NCBI GenBank assembly: GCA_034926675.1
Contig: JAYFQW010000074.1
Coordinates: 1-32,128, forward strand
DNA: 32,128 nucleotides
Reading direction: 5' to 3'
Source: Clostridia bacterium
Lineage (GTDB): Bacteria; Bacillota; DTU025
In this document: piece by piece, positions 8,305 to 16,184 of the stretch
Layout: every line of letters begins with the position of its first letter
Position numbering within the stretch: position 1 is the first letter of the stretch
Translations under genes and position numbers: made by a program
Notes under the pieces: model-generated
What the model was told of the DNA's origin: nothing
Database searches by the model: none
What the model saw: only the letters and a program-made list of their open reading frames with translations

Positions 8305-9204
8305 CTAGGCCTCATTTGCTTTCTTGTGCCCGAGGCCAAGGCGGAGCAGCATGCGACGGAACAGCCTGCGGATGCCCGCAATCGTGATCTCGCGGCCTCC
8401 CATCAACCCCTCAGGCCTGCTTATCATTATGAATATCACCGCTGCGCCGTAAACAACAAGCCGCCAGAGGGAGAACGCCCGCAGCAACTCCGGAAGCGCC
8501 GTGAGCAAGAGCGCGCCAAGCACACTCCCGGAGATGCTGCCCATGCCTCCGAATATGACAATGATAGTCAGCTCTGTAGACTTCGTCATTCCGAACATCT
8601 TCGGCTGCAGGAATCCGGTGTAGTACGCAACGAGACCGCCGGCGACCCCTGCGTATACAGCGCTCACAAACAGGGAGATCATCTTGTTCCTGAAGGTATC
8701 GATTCCGATGGTCTTGGCGGCAAGCTCCTCCTCGCGAATGGCGATCATGTTCCGTCCATATCGAGAGTTGATGAGCCGCACCATGAAAAGCACCGCGACG
8801 GCGCTCACTATAATCACGTTGGTGAGATTGGTGTTGAGGGGTATCCCAGCCCAACCACGCGCCCCGCCAAATAGTTGCACGTTATCGAGGATCAAACGTA
8901 TCGCCTCTCCAAATCCTAGGGTGGCGATGCAGAAGTAGTCGCCCTTGAGCCTCAGAGTAAGCTTGCCTATAGGCAGGCTCACCAAGCCCGCGAACAGCCC
9001 GCCAAGGAGAAGCGCGATGCCGAATGGAAGCCCAAGTCGAGTCCCAAAATAGGCGGCGGCGTAGCCGCCTAGGGCCATGAACCCTGCATGGCCGAACGAG
9101 AAGAGCCCCGTGAAGCCAGTGAGGAGCGACAGCCCCAAGACAGCCACCAGGTTGATCCCCGAGAGCAGCAGGATGCCCTTAATGTAGAACCAGTCCACGG
9201 CCAT
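8305..9204 (-). CDS. livM: Branched-chain amino acid ABC transporter permease LivM
   Basis: This is an inner-membrane permease of about 299 residues with eight to ten hydrophobic segments. It carries the family signatures GLFSFGHAGFMALGGYAAA near the N-terminus and the cytoplasmic coupling loop AIREEELAAKTIGIDTFRNK, followed by a GGMGSISGSVLGA stretch. The C-terminus is a basic tail (RRLFRRMLLRLGLGHKK). The start is ATG at 9204 (a TTG one codon earlier is possible); TAGGAG, part of which overlaps the livH stop region, serves as ribosome site, so livH and livM are closely coupled. It pairs with LivH to form the channel. Confidence 0.95.
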   Translation of the reverse strand: MAVDWFYIKGILLLSGINLVAVLGLSLLTGFTGLFSFGHAGFMALGGYAAAYFGTRLGLPFGIALLLGGLFAGLVSLPIGKLTLRLKGDYFCIATLGFGEAIRLILDNVQLFGGARGWAGIPLNTNLTNVIIVSAVAVLFMVRLINSRYGRNMIAIREEELAAKTIGIDTFRNKMISLFVSAVYAGVAGGLVAYYTGFLQPKMFGMTKSTELTIIVIFGGMGSISGSVLGALLLTALPELLRAFSLWRLVVYGAAVIFIMISRPEGLMGGREITIAGIRRLFRRMLLRLGLGHKKANEA

Positions 9205-9210
9205 CAACTC

Positions 9211-10089
9211 CTACGCCTTTTCCTCAGTCGGCTTCCCCATCAGGCCTATGGGACGGAAAACGAGAATGGCTATGAGCAGACTGAACGAGATCAAGTCGCG
9301 GAATTGGGATGAGAAATAGCCCGATATCAGGGTCTCGATCACCCCAAGAAGTACAGATCCGACTACCGCCCCAGGCAGGCTTCCCAGGCCCCCGAACACC
9401 GCTGCGATAAACGATTTGATGGTTATTGCTCCTATCTGGGGGTACACCGTGTACTTCATCCCGAACAGAACACCTGCAATCCCAGCAAGGAACCCGCCGA
9501 TGGCGAAGACGAGGGTCACGATAACGTCGGTGTTGATGCCCATCAGCGCACTCGCTCGGGCACTGAAGGCAGTAGCCTGAATCGCTTTCCCGATTTTGGT
9601 TGAATCGATGAGGTACACCAGGAGCACAAGACAGACGGCAGCAGTGATGAAGATCATCGCATCCAGCCGCCCGATGTAGAGCGGGCCCAAGTGAAATGGT
9701 TCCCTTGAGAGCACGAGCGGGTAGGTCTTGAAGGTGGGACCGATCGTGGCCACCACGAAATTCTCTATGAACATGGACGCGCCCATTGCTGAGATTATGA
9801 AGTAGAGGAACGGGGCGCTCCGCATCCTGAGGGGCCTGTACGCGACTCGCTCCACGAGAACCGCAATGACTGCTGAGCAGATGGCGGCCCCAGCGAGGGC
9901 CAGAGGGAAAGGCCACTTGAAGAGGGTCAACAGGTAGAATCCGAAATACGCGCCGAGCATGATCACGCCGCCATGGGCGAAGTTGCTGAAGCTCATGATG
10001 CTGTAAACCAGTGAATATCCCACGGCCATCAGGGCATATACACTGCCGATCGATAACCCATTAATCATCTGCTGCAGAAACTGGGCCAT
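9211..10089 (-). CDS. livH: Branched-chain amino acid ABC transporter permease LivH
   Basis: This is an inner-membrane permease of about 292 residues with the LivH hallmarks: the N-terminal GLSIGSVYALMAVGYSLVYS helix, SFSNFAHGGVIMLGAY, the coupling segment AIQATAFSARASALMGINTD and GGLGSLPGAVVGS near the end. The start is probably the ATG at 10089, with GGGGG spaced six bases upstream; an ATG two codons earlier (10095) directly abuts the purine run. It lies about 120 bp downstream of livK, past a GC-rich hairpin, and is immediately followed by livM. Confidence 0.95.
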   Translation of the reverse strand: MAQFLQQMINGLSIGSVYALMAVGYSLVYSIMSFSNFAHGGVIMLGAYFGFYLLTLFKWPFPLALAGAAICSAVIAVLVERVAYRPLRMRSAPFLYFIISAMGASMFIENFVVATIGPTFKTYPLVLSREPFHLGPLYIGRLDAMIFITAAVCLVLLVYLIDSTKIGKAIQATAFSARASALMGINTDVIVTLVFAIGGFLAGIAGVLFGMKYTVYPQIGAITIKSFIAAVFGGLGSLPGAVVGSVLLGVIETLISGYFSSQFRDLISFSLLIAILVFRPIGLMGKPTEEKA

Positions 10090-10138
10090 CGGCATCCCCC
10101 TTCACGGTAACTGAGCGCGCGCTCGCTGTAGGAGGCAT

Positions 10139-10171
10139 GGGCGGCGGGCATCACAGCGCGCCTCGCCGCCC
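10139..10171 (-). terminator. GC-rich hairpin between livK and livH (possible partial terminator or mRNA stabiliser)
   Basis: GGGCGGCG at 10139-10146 pairs with CGCCGCCC at 10164-10171. A second palindrome, GAGCGCGCGCTC, lies at 10113-10124. No U-run follows, so read-through into livH is expected. In many importer operons such a structure keeps the binding-protein mRNA more abundant than the permease mRNA; that role here is inference. Confidence 0.4.
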
Positions 10172-10208
10172 CACTCCGCAGAATACCAGCTACTTCGCAG
10201 AAGACCGG

Positions 10209-11363
10209 CTACCTCGGTGCGTACTTCTGCTGGAATACGTACTTGCCATCAACGATCTTGATGATGGCAGCTTCCTTGCCCTCTGGGTTATGGGTGGCCT
10301 TGTTGATCCGTATCGTTCCGGTGATGCCCTGGATATTGGTGGTCTCCAGAGCGTCCTTGATAGCCACGGGGTCGAAGCTCCCCGCCCTCTTCACTGCGTC
10401 TACGAACATGAGGAACGCATCATATGCGAGGAATCCGTTTAGCTCCACCGCCCTCTTGTACTTGGCGGTGTACCTATCTTTGAACTCCTTCACATCGGGG
10501 TCATCGAAGTCGAGGTGGTTCACGAGGTAGCAGTTGTTCACGGCATCCTTGGCCATCTCAATCAGGATCTCCGACGGCCAACCGTCCCCGCCCATCAGTG
10601 TGCACTTGATGCCAAGCTCTCGAGCTTGGTTCGCCGACAGCGCCACTTCCTTGAAGAAGTACGGCATAAATATAATCTCGGGGTTCGACGCCTTTATCTT
10701 CGATAGCTGCGCCCGGAAATCCGTGTCTCCGCCCTTGAAGGCCTCCCTGGCGACGATCTTGCCTCCCTTGTCGGTGAAGGTCTTGATAAAGAACTCGGTG
10801 AGGCCCTGAGAATAGTCGTCAGCCACGTCATAGAGAACGGCGGCCTTCCGGCATTTGAGGACATCGAAGGCGTACCCGGCTGCAACCGCGCCCTGATAGG
10901 GATCGATGAAGCACACTCTGAAGTTGAACGGCTTCACCTTGCCATCCACAACTGTGACCTTGGGGTTCGTGGCAACAGTCGCGATGTCCGGCACCTTCAT
11001 CTGTTCGAGCACCGAGGCGATGGGAATCGCGTGGCCGCTGGCGTTGGGCCCGATGATGGTGACTACCTTGTCCTGGCTGGTAAGGCGCCTCACGACGTTC
11101 ACGGCCTCCATCGCGTCACCACGGTGATCATAGCCAACAACCTCGACCTTCGCTCCTAGCAGCCCGCCTGCCGCATTTAGCTCCTCCGCAAGCATTTTCA
11201 CAGTGTTGAACTCGCACTGGCCCCATATAGCCTGATCGCCGGTGAGCGATCCGACCCAGCCGAGCTTCACGACCTTGTCGGCGGCACGGACAGAGGACAT
11301 CAGGACGAGACAGAACGCGACACACAGGCACACCACAGCAGCTCTTCTGATCCTGGTCAACAT
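10209..11363 (-). CDS. livK: Branched-chain amino acid ABC transporter substrate-binding protein (LivK/LivJ-like)
   Basis: This is a 384-residue extracytoplasmic binding protein of type 1 periplasmic-binding fold. Residues 1-27 are a signal peptide with a basic head (LTRIRRA), a hydrophobic core containing several Cys, and an SSVRA-A cleavage site; there is no clean lipobox, which is unusual if the host is a Gram-positive organism. The mature protein opens with KLGWVGSLTGDQAIWGQ and shows the family's GPNASGHAIPIASV and YDVADDYSQGL blocks. The ligand may be leucine/isoleucine/valine, but amides, urea or aromatic acids are also carried by this family. GAAGGAGG precedes the ATG. It heads the liv operon. 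Confidence 0.93.
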   Translation of the reverse strand: MLTRIRRAAVVCLCVAFCLVLMSSVRAADKVVKLGWVGSLTGDQAIWGQCEFNTVKMLAEELNAAGGLLGAKVEVVGYDHRGDAMEAVNVVRRLTSQDKVVTIIGPNASGHAIPIASVLEQMKVPDIATVATNPKVTVVDGKVKPFNFRVCFIDPYQGAVAAGYAFDVLKCRKAAVLYDVADDYSQGLTEFFIKTFTDKGGKIVAREAFKGGDTDFRAQLSKIKASNPEIIFMPYFFKEVALSANQARELGIKCTLMGGDGWPSEILIEMAKDAVNNCYLVNHLDFDDPDVKEFKDRYTAKYKRAVELNGFLAYDAFLMFVDAVKRAGSFDPVAIKDALETTNIQGITGTIRINKATHNPEGKEAAIIKIVDGKYVFQQKYAPR

Positions 11364-11639
11364 CGCATTTCCTCCTTCATGTGCAGGGCCATCCTGGTTT
11401 CCGCAGGGCGTTGGGCGTTCAACAGATGACGTGAAGTCCTCAATAGCTCGTTCTGAGCGAATTCCCGGCCACCACCTCCCAAGAAAAGCATTTGCGACAC
11501 AGCGTCGATGTGGGAAAGTGCAGGCATAGCACAGTGACTACTTTCCACCAATGATCTGGTCTGCCTTCATCCAGTTTTCGACGTCTATTTGCATATCCCT
11601 CTACACAAACTGTATAAAACCTACATCTAACGTGATCCT
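11364..11639. other. Intergenic region upstream of livK
   Basis: These 276 bp hold the livK ribosome site and presumably its promoter. The part at 11575-11630 is AT-rich compared with its neighbours (ACACAAACTGTATAAAACC on the plus strand) and is the most likely promoter zone for the minus-strand operon, but no pair of hexamers with good spacing stands out. No hairpin or RNA motif was recognised. Confidence 0.4.
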
Positions 11640-12830
11640 CTAGAACCGATCTGACGGATGCAGGTGGGGGTATCCCATTGGAAATATGGCGTTAAGCAGC
11701 GCCTCTCCTTGACCTCCCGTTCCAGCGCCGGCAAGCCTGATTCTGGCCTCGTGCAGCACGTCGTCCACACTTCTGAATCCCATAACCAACGCCAACAGCT
11801 GGCCCTGGTCGATCTTGAGTTCCCAATCAGCGTGGAGAGCGTCCACCGGCGCGGGACCCAATTGGAGGTTCGCTCCATCGACCAGCAAATCCAGATCTCC
11901 GATATCGGTCGAGATCCGTAACACTCCCGACATCGCCGGGAGCGGGAGGCGCCCAGCGCCCGCCAGGCGCGCGTTCAGCTCAGGGAGGAGCTTCTCGAAG
12001 GTGGCGCGCAGGTTGATGATTCGCCCCATACCGTCTCGGCAGTTGGGAAAGGCAATGTGAGACGTGCACCCATATCTTCGTGCAAAGCCCGCGAAAGCGT
12101 GGTCCGGAGGCGCCAAGAACGCCACGCTGGCAGCTCTCCTTCTCACTGCCATGTCCGCGAAATACTTTATGAACGTCGAATAGACATCGCCTCCAGCGCC
12201 TACAACCTCGGTTACGTTCACGTGGTCTGGAACATCGTCGTAAGCAGCGTATCCAACTACCTTGCCGCCTGACTTGGCCACCACGGCCGCGCTGGGAATA
12301 TCCCAGTCGCTTCCGAGCCGAAAGACAGTCCATGTAGACAATTGCCTCACAAGGCTCCCAGTGCGCCTGGAGTTGTCGCTGTTGTACATACCGATGATGG
12401 CGGGTACATCGTCAGGGCTCATCGAAAGCACTTCGCAATACGTCATGGCCTGCTCCCCGCCTCCAGTGGGGATTTCAATTCTGTAATCCCCTATCACGGA
12501 TGTATAGCCGAACCTATCGTAGAAGTATGGGATGCCAAACAGTATGGACACATCAAACCCCATGCTTCCCATGAGCCGAATTGACTCGGAAAGTAGTTCC
12601 CTCGCATGCCCGTGCCTTCGAAACGAAGGCTTTGTCACGACATTCCCGATTCCACCAATCCTAACTACAGCCGAACCTACCCTCATCTCGCGCCGGTGTA
12701 TGATGAGCCTTGTGATCTCCTTTCCATCTACAACGTCCCTAACTAGAGTGTCGCGACCCCTGGTGCTCGTACGTATCACTGTAATGGCCTCCATGATGCA
12801 GGTCTTCCCGCACGCTTCTTCTTGTCGCAT
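11640..12830 (-). CDS. Eis-like GNAT N-acetyltransferase
   Basis: GNAT enzymes move an acetyl group from acetyl-CoA to an amine. The architecture of the 396-residue protein fits the Eis group: an N-terminal GNAT domain with GGIGNVVTKPSFRRHGHARELL (acetyl-CoA-binding motif A), then FGIPYFYDRFGYTSV, a second GNAT-like half in the middle, and a C-terminal SCP2-like domain (about residues 290-390). Eis proteins acetylate aminoglycosides or protein lysines; the substrate here is unknown. The start is uncertain. The ATG at 12830 has no nearby ribosome site, although an orphan AGGAGG lies about 28 bases upstream at 12858-12863. The ATG at 12794 is an alternative. The N-terminal GNAT part looks shorter than usual for the family. 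Confidence 0.82.
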   Translation of the reverse strand: MRQEEACGKTCIMEAITVIRTSTRGRDTLVRDVVDGKEITRLIIHRREMRVGSAVVRIGGIGNVVTKPSFRRHGHARELLSESIRLMGSMGFDVSILFGIPYFYDRFGYTSVIGDYRIEIPTGGGEQAMTYCEVLSMSPDDVPAIIGMYNSDNSRRTGSLVRQLSTWTVFRLGSDWDIPSAAVVAKSGGKVVGYAAYDDVPDHVNVTEVVGAGGDVYSTFIKYFADMAVRRRAASVAFLAPPDHAFAGFARRYGCTSHIAFPNCRDGMGRIINLRATFEKLLPELNARLAGAGRLPLPAMSGVLRISTDIGDLDLLVDGANLQLGPAPVDALHADWELKIDQGQLLALVMGFRSVDDVLHEARIRLAGAGTGGQGEALLNAIFPMGYPHLHPSDRF

Positions 12831-13163
12831 GTTGATTAAGTACTAACTAGGCACATTCCTCCTGCTGTTTGCCAATAACGTCCATCCATGGAGGCTCAAG
12901 CGCAGCCGACAGGGCCCGGATCTCGTAGCCGACGCTTGGCTGCGCCCGGCAGTCCTCACCTCGAATAACCTCTATATCTGTATGGAGGACACTAGACGCG
13001 CATTGGCGAAGGCATCTATTGCTTCATTCCAGATCTTCATCACGAAGGGGGAATCACAGTGCCAAGGCGCTTGTGGGAAATGGTGCGACTCGGTCCGGCG
13101 GCCCTGTGCAAGGCCAGACCGAGTCGCACCACATGGTCCTAATGGTCTCCTCACTGCTGCTCG
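12831..13163. other. Gene-free spacer between the acetyltransferase and a chemoreceptor gene
   Basis: No frame here reads like protein. The spacer holds the orphan ribosome site near 12858-12863 on the minus strand and the long hairpin at 13081-13131. It presumably also contains the acetyltransferase promoter, which I could not place. Confidence 0.5.
13081..13131 (-). terminator. Perfect 15-bp inverted repeat after the first chemoreceptor gene
   Basis: TGGTGCGACTCGGTC at 13081-13095 is the exact reverse complement of GACCGAGTCGCACCA at 13117-13131. The 21-base loop contains a further GGCC/GGCC pairing. It lies 33 bp past the receptor stop codon. On the minus strand the stem is followed by CATTTCCC, a weak U-tract. 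It is most likely the terminator of the receptor gene. Confidence 0.6.
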
Positions 13164-15029
13164 CTACTGCGCCACTTTGAACCTCGCTGCCAGAGCCAGC
13201 ATGCGCTGGGCCATCTCCGCAAGGGCCGCAGACGACGCCGACATCTCCTCTATGGATGCACTGACTTCCTCTGAAGAAGCCGATACTTCCTCAACTGCAG
13301 CCGCGTTTTCCTCCGACACTGCAGCAACACTCTCCACGGATTTCTGGACCTCGCCAACGCTGGCAGCCATCTGCTCGGCTGCCGCTGAGTTCTCGTCAGT
13401 CACCGCTACTACCTGGCTCATGGCTTCCTTCACCTTCCCATTGCCCTGCGAAAGGGAATGCCCAGACGTAACCACCGATTCAACACACTTCAGGCTCTCC
13501 ACGGCCCGGTCACGTATCTGTCCCAGGGAATCGGTGGATGCCGCCACCATCGGCCCGCTCTCCTGAATGAGCTGGCCCGTGACCCCGATCGCCGAAGTGA
13601 CCCTCATCGTATCAGCCATTGTCTGCTCGATTAGCTGGGCAATGAGCTTGGTCTCCTGAAGCGACCTCTCGGCGAGCTTGCGCACCTCGTCTGCGACAAC
13701 TGCGAAGCCCCTTCCCTGCTCGCCTGCGCGTGCAGCTTCTATTGCGGCATTTAGTGCAAGCAGGTTGGTCTGGTCGGCTATGTCGCCGATCACCTCAACC
13801 ACCTGCCCGATCTGCTTCGAGCTCTTGTCGAGGCCAGATGCTGCCTCTACTACCTCGTCAGACGCTGCCTTGATCTTCGACATGCTCTGCGCGACCTGAT
13901 CCACTGCCTTGTCCCCTTGCTGCGCTGCCTCGACCGTCTGGTTCATCGACTCTCCCATTCGAGTCAGGAACCCGCTCACCGTAGCCAGCTCCTCGCCCAT
14001 CTGCTCAGCCAGTCCGGAGGCGACCCTCACCCGCTCGGTCTGCACGCCCGCGCCTTTTGCGACCTGTTCAACTCCTACCCTGAGTTCCGCTGTCGCCGCA
14101 GCACTCTCGGTCGCACTGGCGCTCTGCTGCTCAGCCCCGCCCGCCATCTGCTGGATGGTCGCAGATATCTGCTCCACGGCCTTAGCCGACTCAGATGACG
14201 ACGCAGACAGCTCCTCACTGGCTGCTGCGACATGCTCTGCCTCCAGCCTTACGTCACGCAACAAGGCAGTGAGGTTCTGCACCATCTTCATGATAGAATC
14301 GCTCAGGTCTTCCATTTCGTCGCGGGTCTTGATTGAGGGAGGAGAGATGGTGAGATCTCCAGCTGCCACCGCCTCGGCCACAAAACGCATCTTCTCGACG
14401 GGAACCGCGATGCCGCGCGAAAGGATGACGGTCATTGCCACAATGGCTACCAACGCCACCGCAAGGCATATCACGATCACGACGGTTCCGATAGCCGTGT
14501 CCTTTCTGGCGTCCGCAAGCCATTCCTGGTTGAAACCCCTGATGTACTCCAACCAGTTCGCAATCGTCTTGTCGAGAGTCGTGAGGGTCAAGTGTCCTTC
14601 CTTCAGCATGCCGGCGATGCCTTCCTCTGCTTTCCCTGCCGTAACAAGTGAGAACATCTTCTCTGCAGCCGCATTGTATGCCTCATCCGTACTCATGATT
14701 TCGCTGCGACAACGTAACGATTCGTCGTACAGCCCGAAATCGTCCATTCCCTTCAGAGTGGCCCGGATGCCCTCACTAAGCTTGTCGTATTTCGAGATGA
14801 CCGAGTCATCCCTGGTGATCATGTAATCCCGAACCGCCAATCCTCTTTCCAACATCTGTCCGCGGAGTATGTCGATCTGCATCTCCAGCGGCATGCTCTT
14901 CGCGATCATACTCATGTACTGCTCTGAGGTCATCCTGTTGGACCAGATTCCAGCGGCTCCAACTGCAGTCGCCAGAACGAACACTATTGCGAAACATCCA
15001 ATGAGTTTGGCGCGAATCTTCAGCTTCAA
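13164..15029 (-). CDS. Methyl-accepting chemotaxis protein (first of a pair)
   Basis: This is a membrane chemoreceptor of 621 residues. TM1 is at about residues 10-30, followed by a roughly 150-residue helical extracytoplasmic sensor of the four-helix-bundle type, TM2 at about 180-204, HAMP at about 205-257, and then the long cytoplasmic coiled coil. The signalling tip around residues 415-455 carries the invariant [20 protein letters not shown] and [13 protein letters not shown], which contact CheA and CheW. The tail has Glu/Ser-rich heptads ([18 protein letters not shown]) and no CheR-tethering pentapeptide. TTG at 15029 is chosen as start because AGGAGGTG lies eight bases upstream and a sigma-28-like promoter maps just above it; an in-frame ATG at 15068 lies inside that promoter. 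The ligand is unknown. Confidence 0.94.
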   Translation of the reverse strand: MKLKIRAKLIGCFAIVFVLATAVGAAGIWSNRMTSEQYMSMIAKSMPLEMQIDILRGQMLERGLAVRDYMITRDDSVISKYDKLSEGIRATLKGMDDFGLYDESLRCRSEIMSTDEAYNAAAEKMFSLVTAGKAEEGIAGMLKEGHLTLTTLDKTIANWLEYIRGFNQEWLADARKDTAIGTVVIVICLAVALVAIVAMTVILSRGIAVPVEKMRFVAEAVAAGDLTISPPSIKTRDEMEDLSDSIMKMVQNLTALLRDVRLEAEHVAAASEELSASSSESAKAVEQISATIQQMAGGAEQQSASATESAAATAELRVGVEQVAKGAGVQTERVRVASGLAEQMGEELATVSGFLTRMGESMNQTVEAAQQGDKAVDQVAQSMSKIKAASDEVVEAASGLDKSSKQIGQVVEVIGDIADQTNLLALNAAIEAARAGEQGRGFAVVADEVRKLAERSLQETKLIAQLIEQTMADTMRVTSAIGVTGQLIQESGPMVAASTDSLGQIRDRAVESLKCVESVVTSGHSLSQGNGKVKEAMSQVVAVTDENSAAAEQMAASVGEVQKSVESVAAVSEENAAAVEEVSASSEEVSASIEEMSASSAALAEMAQRMLALAARFKVAQ

Positions 15030-15064
15030 GTAAACTGCACCTCCTGAGAATCGTGACATTACAT

Positions 15065-15092
15065 TCATCGGCGCAGTGGAGCTCGAAGTTTA
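15065..15092 (-). promoter_or_regulatory. Sigma-28/sigma-D-like promoter of the first chemoreceptor gene
   Basis: Read on the minus strand, TAAA (15092-15089) is followed after 16 bases by GCCGATGA (15072-15065). The motility sigma factor consensus is TAAA, about 15 bases, GCCGATAA/T. Transcription would begin near 15057, leaving a short leader with the AGGAGGTG site before the TTG start. Confidence 0.6.
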
Positions 15093-15215
15093 TGCCGGAG
15101 GACCAGTCTTCGAACAAATTCGTAGGTTTCGGCGTGCGCCGGGCATGAACGGAGCTTCCATTTCGATGATGAGCGGGATGATGAGTTCGTTCGCGACCTT
15201 ACGACTGGAATCGGC

Positions 15216-15221
15216 TATAAT
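15216..15221 (+). promoter_or_regulatory. Candidate -10 box (TATAAT) for the dehydrogenase gene
   Basis: A perfect TATAAT lies 42 bp upstream of the ATG at 15264. No convincing -35 hexamer is found at 16-18 bp; GACCTT at 15195-15200 gives a 15 bp spacing. This is the only promoter-like element in the 195 bp between the divergent receptor and dehydrogenase genes on this strand. Confidence 0.4.
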
Positions 15222-15263
15222 GGTGGCAGCGCATAATCACTGATCGAGGGTTGGAGGTCCACA

Positions 15264-16052
15264 ATGAACGATTGCATGAACGATCTCTCGCAGGAGGTTG
15301 TGTTCATCACTGGCGCCACATCCGGATTCGGACTAGCCTGCGCCAAGCTGTTCGCGCTGCACGGCGCGCGCATCGTCGCGGCAGGCAGGCGTGCAGATAG
15401 GCTCGATGCTCTGAAGCGCGAGCTAGGCGACGGGGTTTGCCGCCTGGAACTGGATGTGCGCGACCGCGCCAGTGTAGAACAGGCCGTATCTTCGCTTCCA
15501 GATGAGTTCGCAGCAGTCACGGTGCTGGTCAACAGCGCCGGGCTGGCGCTTGGCCTGGAGCCTGCGCAAAGGGCTCTACTGGACGACTGGGACACGATGG
15601 TCGACACCAACTGCAAGGGCCTGATCTACTGCACACGGGCGCTTCTCCCTGGCATGGTCGCGCGGGACCGCGGGCACATCGTAAACATGGGATCCATAGC
15701 AGGAACATACCCATATCCTGGCGGAAACGTTTATGGGGCGACCAAGGCCTTCGTGAGGCAGTTCTCCCTCAACCTTCGAGCGGATCTTCTTGGCGCCGGG
15801 ATTCGTGTGACCAATATCGAGCCAGGCATGGCCGAAACCGAATTCTCCGCAGTGCGGTTCCATGGGGATTTCGAGAAGGCCGCGCAGGTCTATGCCGGAA
15901 TGAAGCCAATGACAGCCGAGGACGTCGCCGATGCAGTTCTCTGGTGCGTTACTCGCCCTGCTCACGTAAACATCAACAATATCGAGCTCATGCCGGTCAG
16001 TCAGGCATTCGGACCGCTGGCCGTCAAACGCAGCAAGCAGCCCGGCCAATAG
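15264..16052 (+). CDS. Short-chain dehydrogenase, YdfG-like (3-hydroxy acid / L-allo-threonine dehydrogenase type)
   Basis: This is a cytoplasmic NAD(P)-dependent oxidoreductase of 262 residues. The cofactor motif TGATSGFG starts at residue 16, NSAG is at 90-93, Asn116, and the catalytic triad is Ser144, Tyr157 and Lys161 (VYGATKAF). The stretch KAFVRQFSLNLRADL, the EPGMAETEFS segment and PAHVNINNIELMPVSQ closely follow E. coli YdfG, which oxidises serine and allo-threonine and reduces malonic semialdehyde. An Arg pair after beta-2 (AGRRADRL) favours NADP. GGAGG lies six bases before the ATG. It sits alone on the plus strand between two receptor genes and has no evident link to chemotaxis. 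Confidence 0.9.
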   Translation: MNDCMNDLSQEVVFITGATSGFGLACAKLFALHGARIVAAGRRADRLDALKRELGDGVCRLELDVRDRASVEQAVSSLPDEFAAVTVLVNSAGLALGLEPAQRALLDDWDTMVDTNCKGLIYCTRALLPGMVARDRGHIVNMGSIAGTYPYPGGNVYGATKAFVRQFSLNLRADLLGAGIRVTNIEPGMAETEFSAVRFHGDFEKAAQVYAGMKPMTAEDVADAVLWCVTRPAHVNINNIELMPVSQAFGPLAVKRSKQPGQ

Positions 16053-16080
16053 CGCAGCTGGCGAATGGCAATCCCAGTCG

Positions 16081-16125
16081 CGGCGGCTCGGAGGCTTCGC
16101 CACAGGAAGCCGCGCCGAGCCGCCG
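16081..16125. terminator. Large stem-loop between convergent dehydrogenase and second chemoreceptor genes
   Basis: CGGCGGCTCGG at 16081-16091 pairs perfectly with CCGAGCCGCCG at 16115-16125, and an inner stem GGCTTC/GAAGCC (16093-16098 with 16106-16111) continues the structure. It is 28 bp past the dehydrogenase stop and 60 bp past the stop of the convergent receptor gene, so it is probably a shared bidirectional terminator. A short A-run follows on the plus strand, which acts as a GTTTT run ahead of the stem on the minus strand. Confidence 0.6.
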
Positions 16126-16184
16126 AAAACGCCGAACATGGAGGTGAATCACCGCGAATCAGCAGTTCCTCGGCATCGGTTTGA

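Noticed and set aside
13909-14826. A 305-codon plus-strand open frame across the first chemoreceptor gene
   Set aside because: It is antisense to a clearly recognised receptor and is Ser/Ala/Thr-rich in the manner of antisense frames of GC-rich coiled-coil genes.
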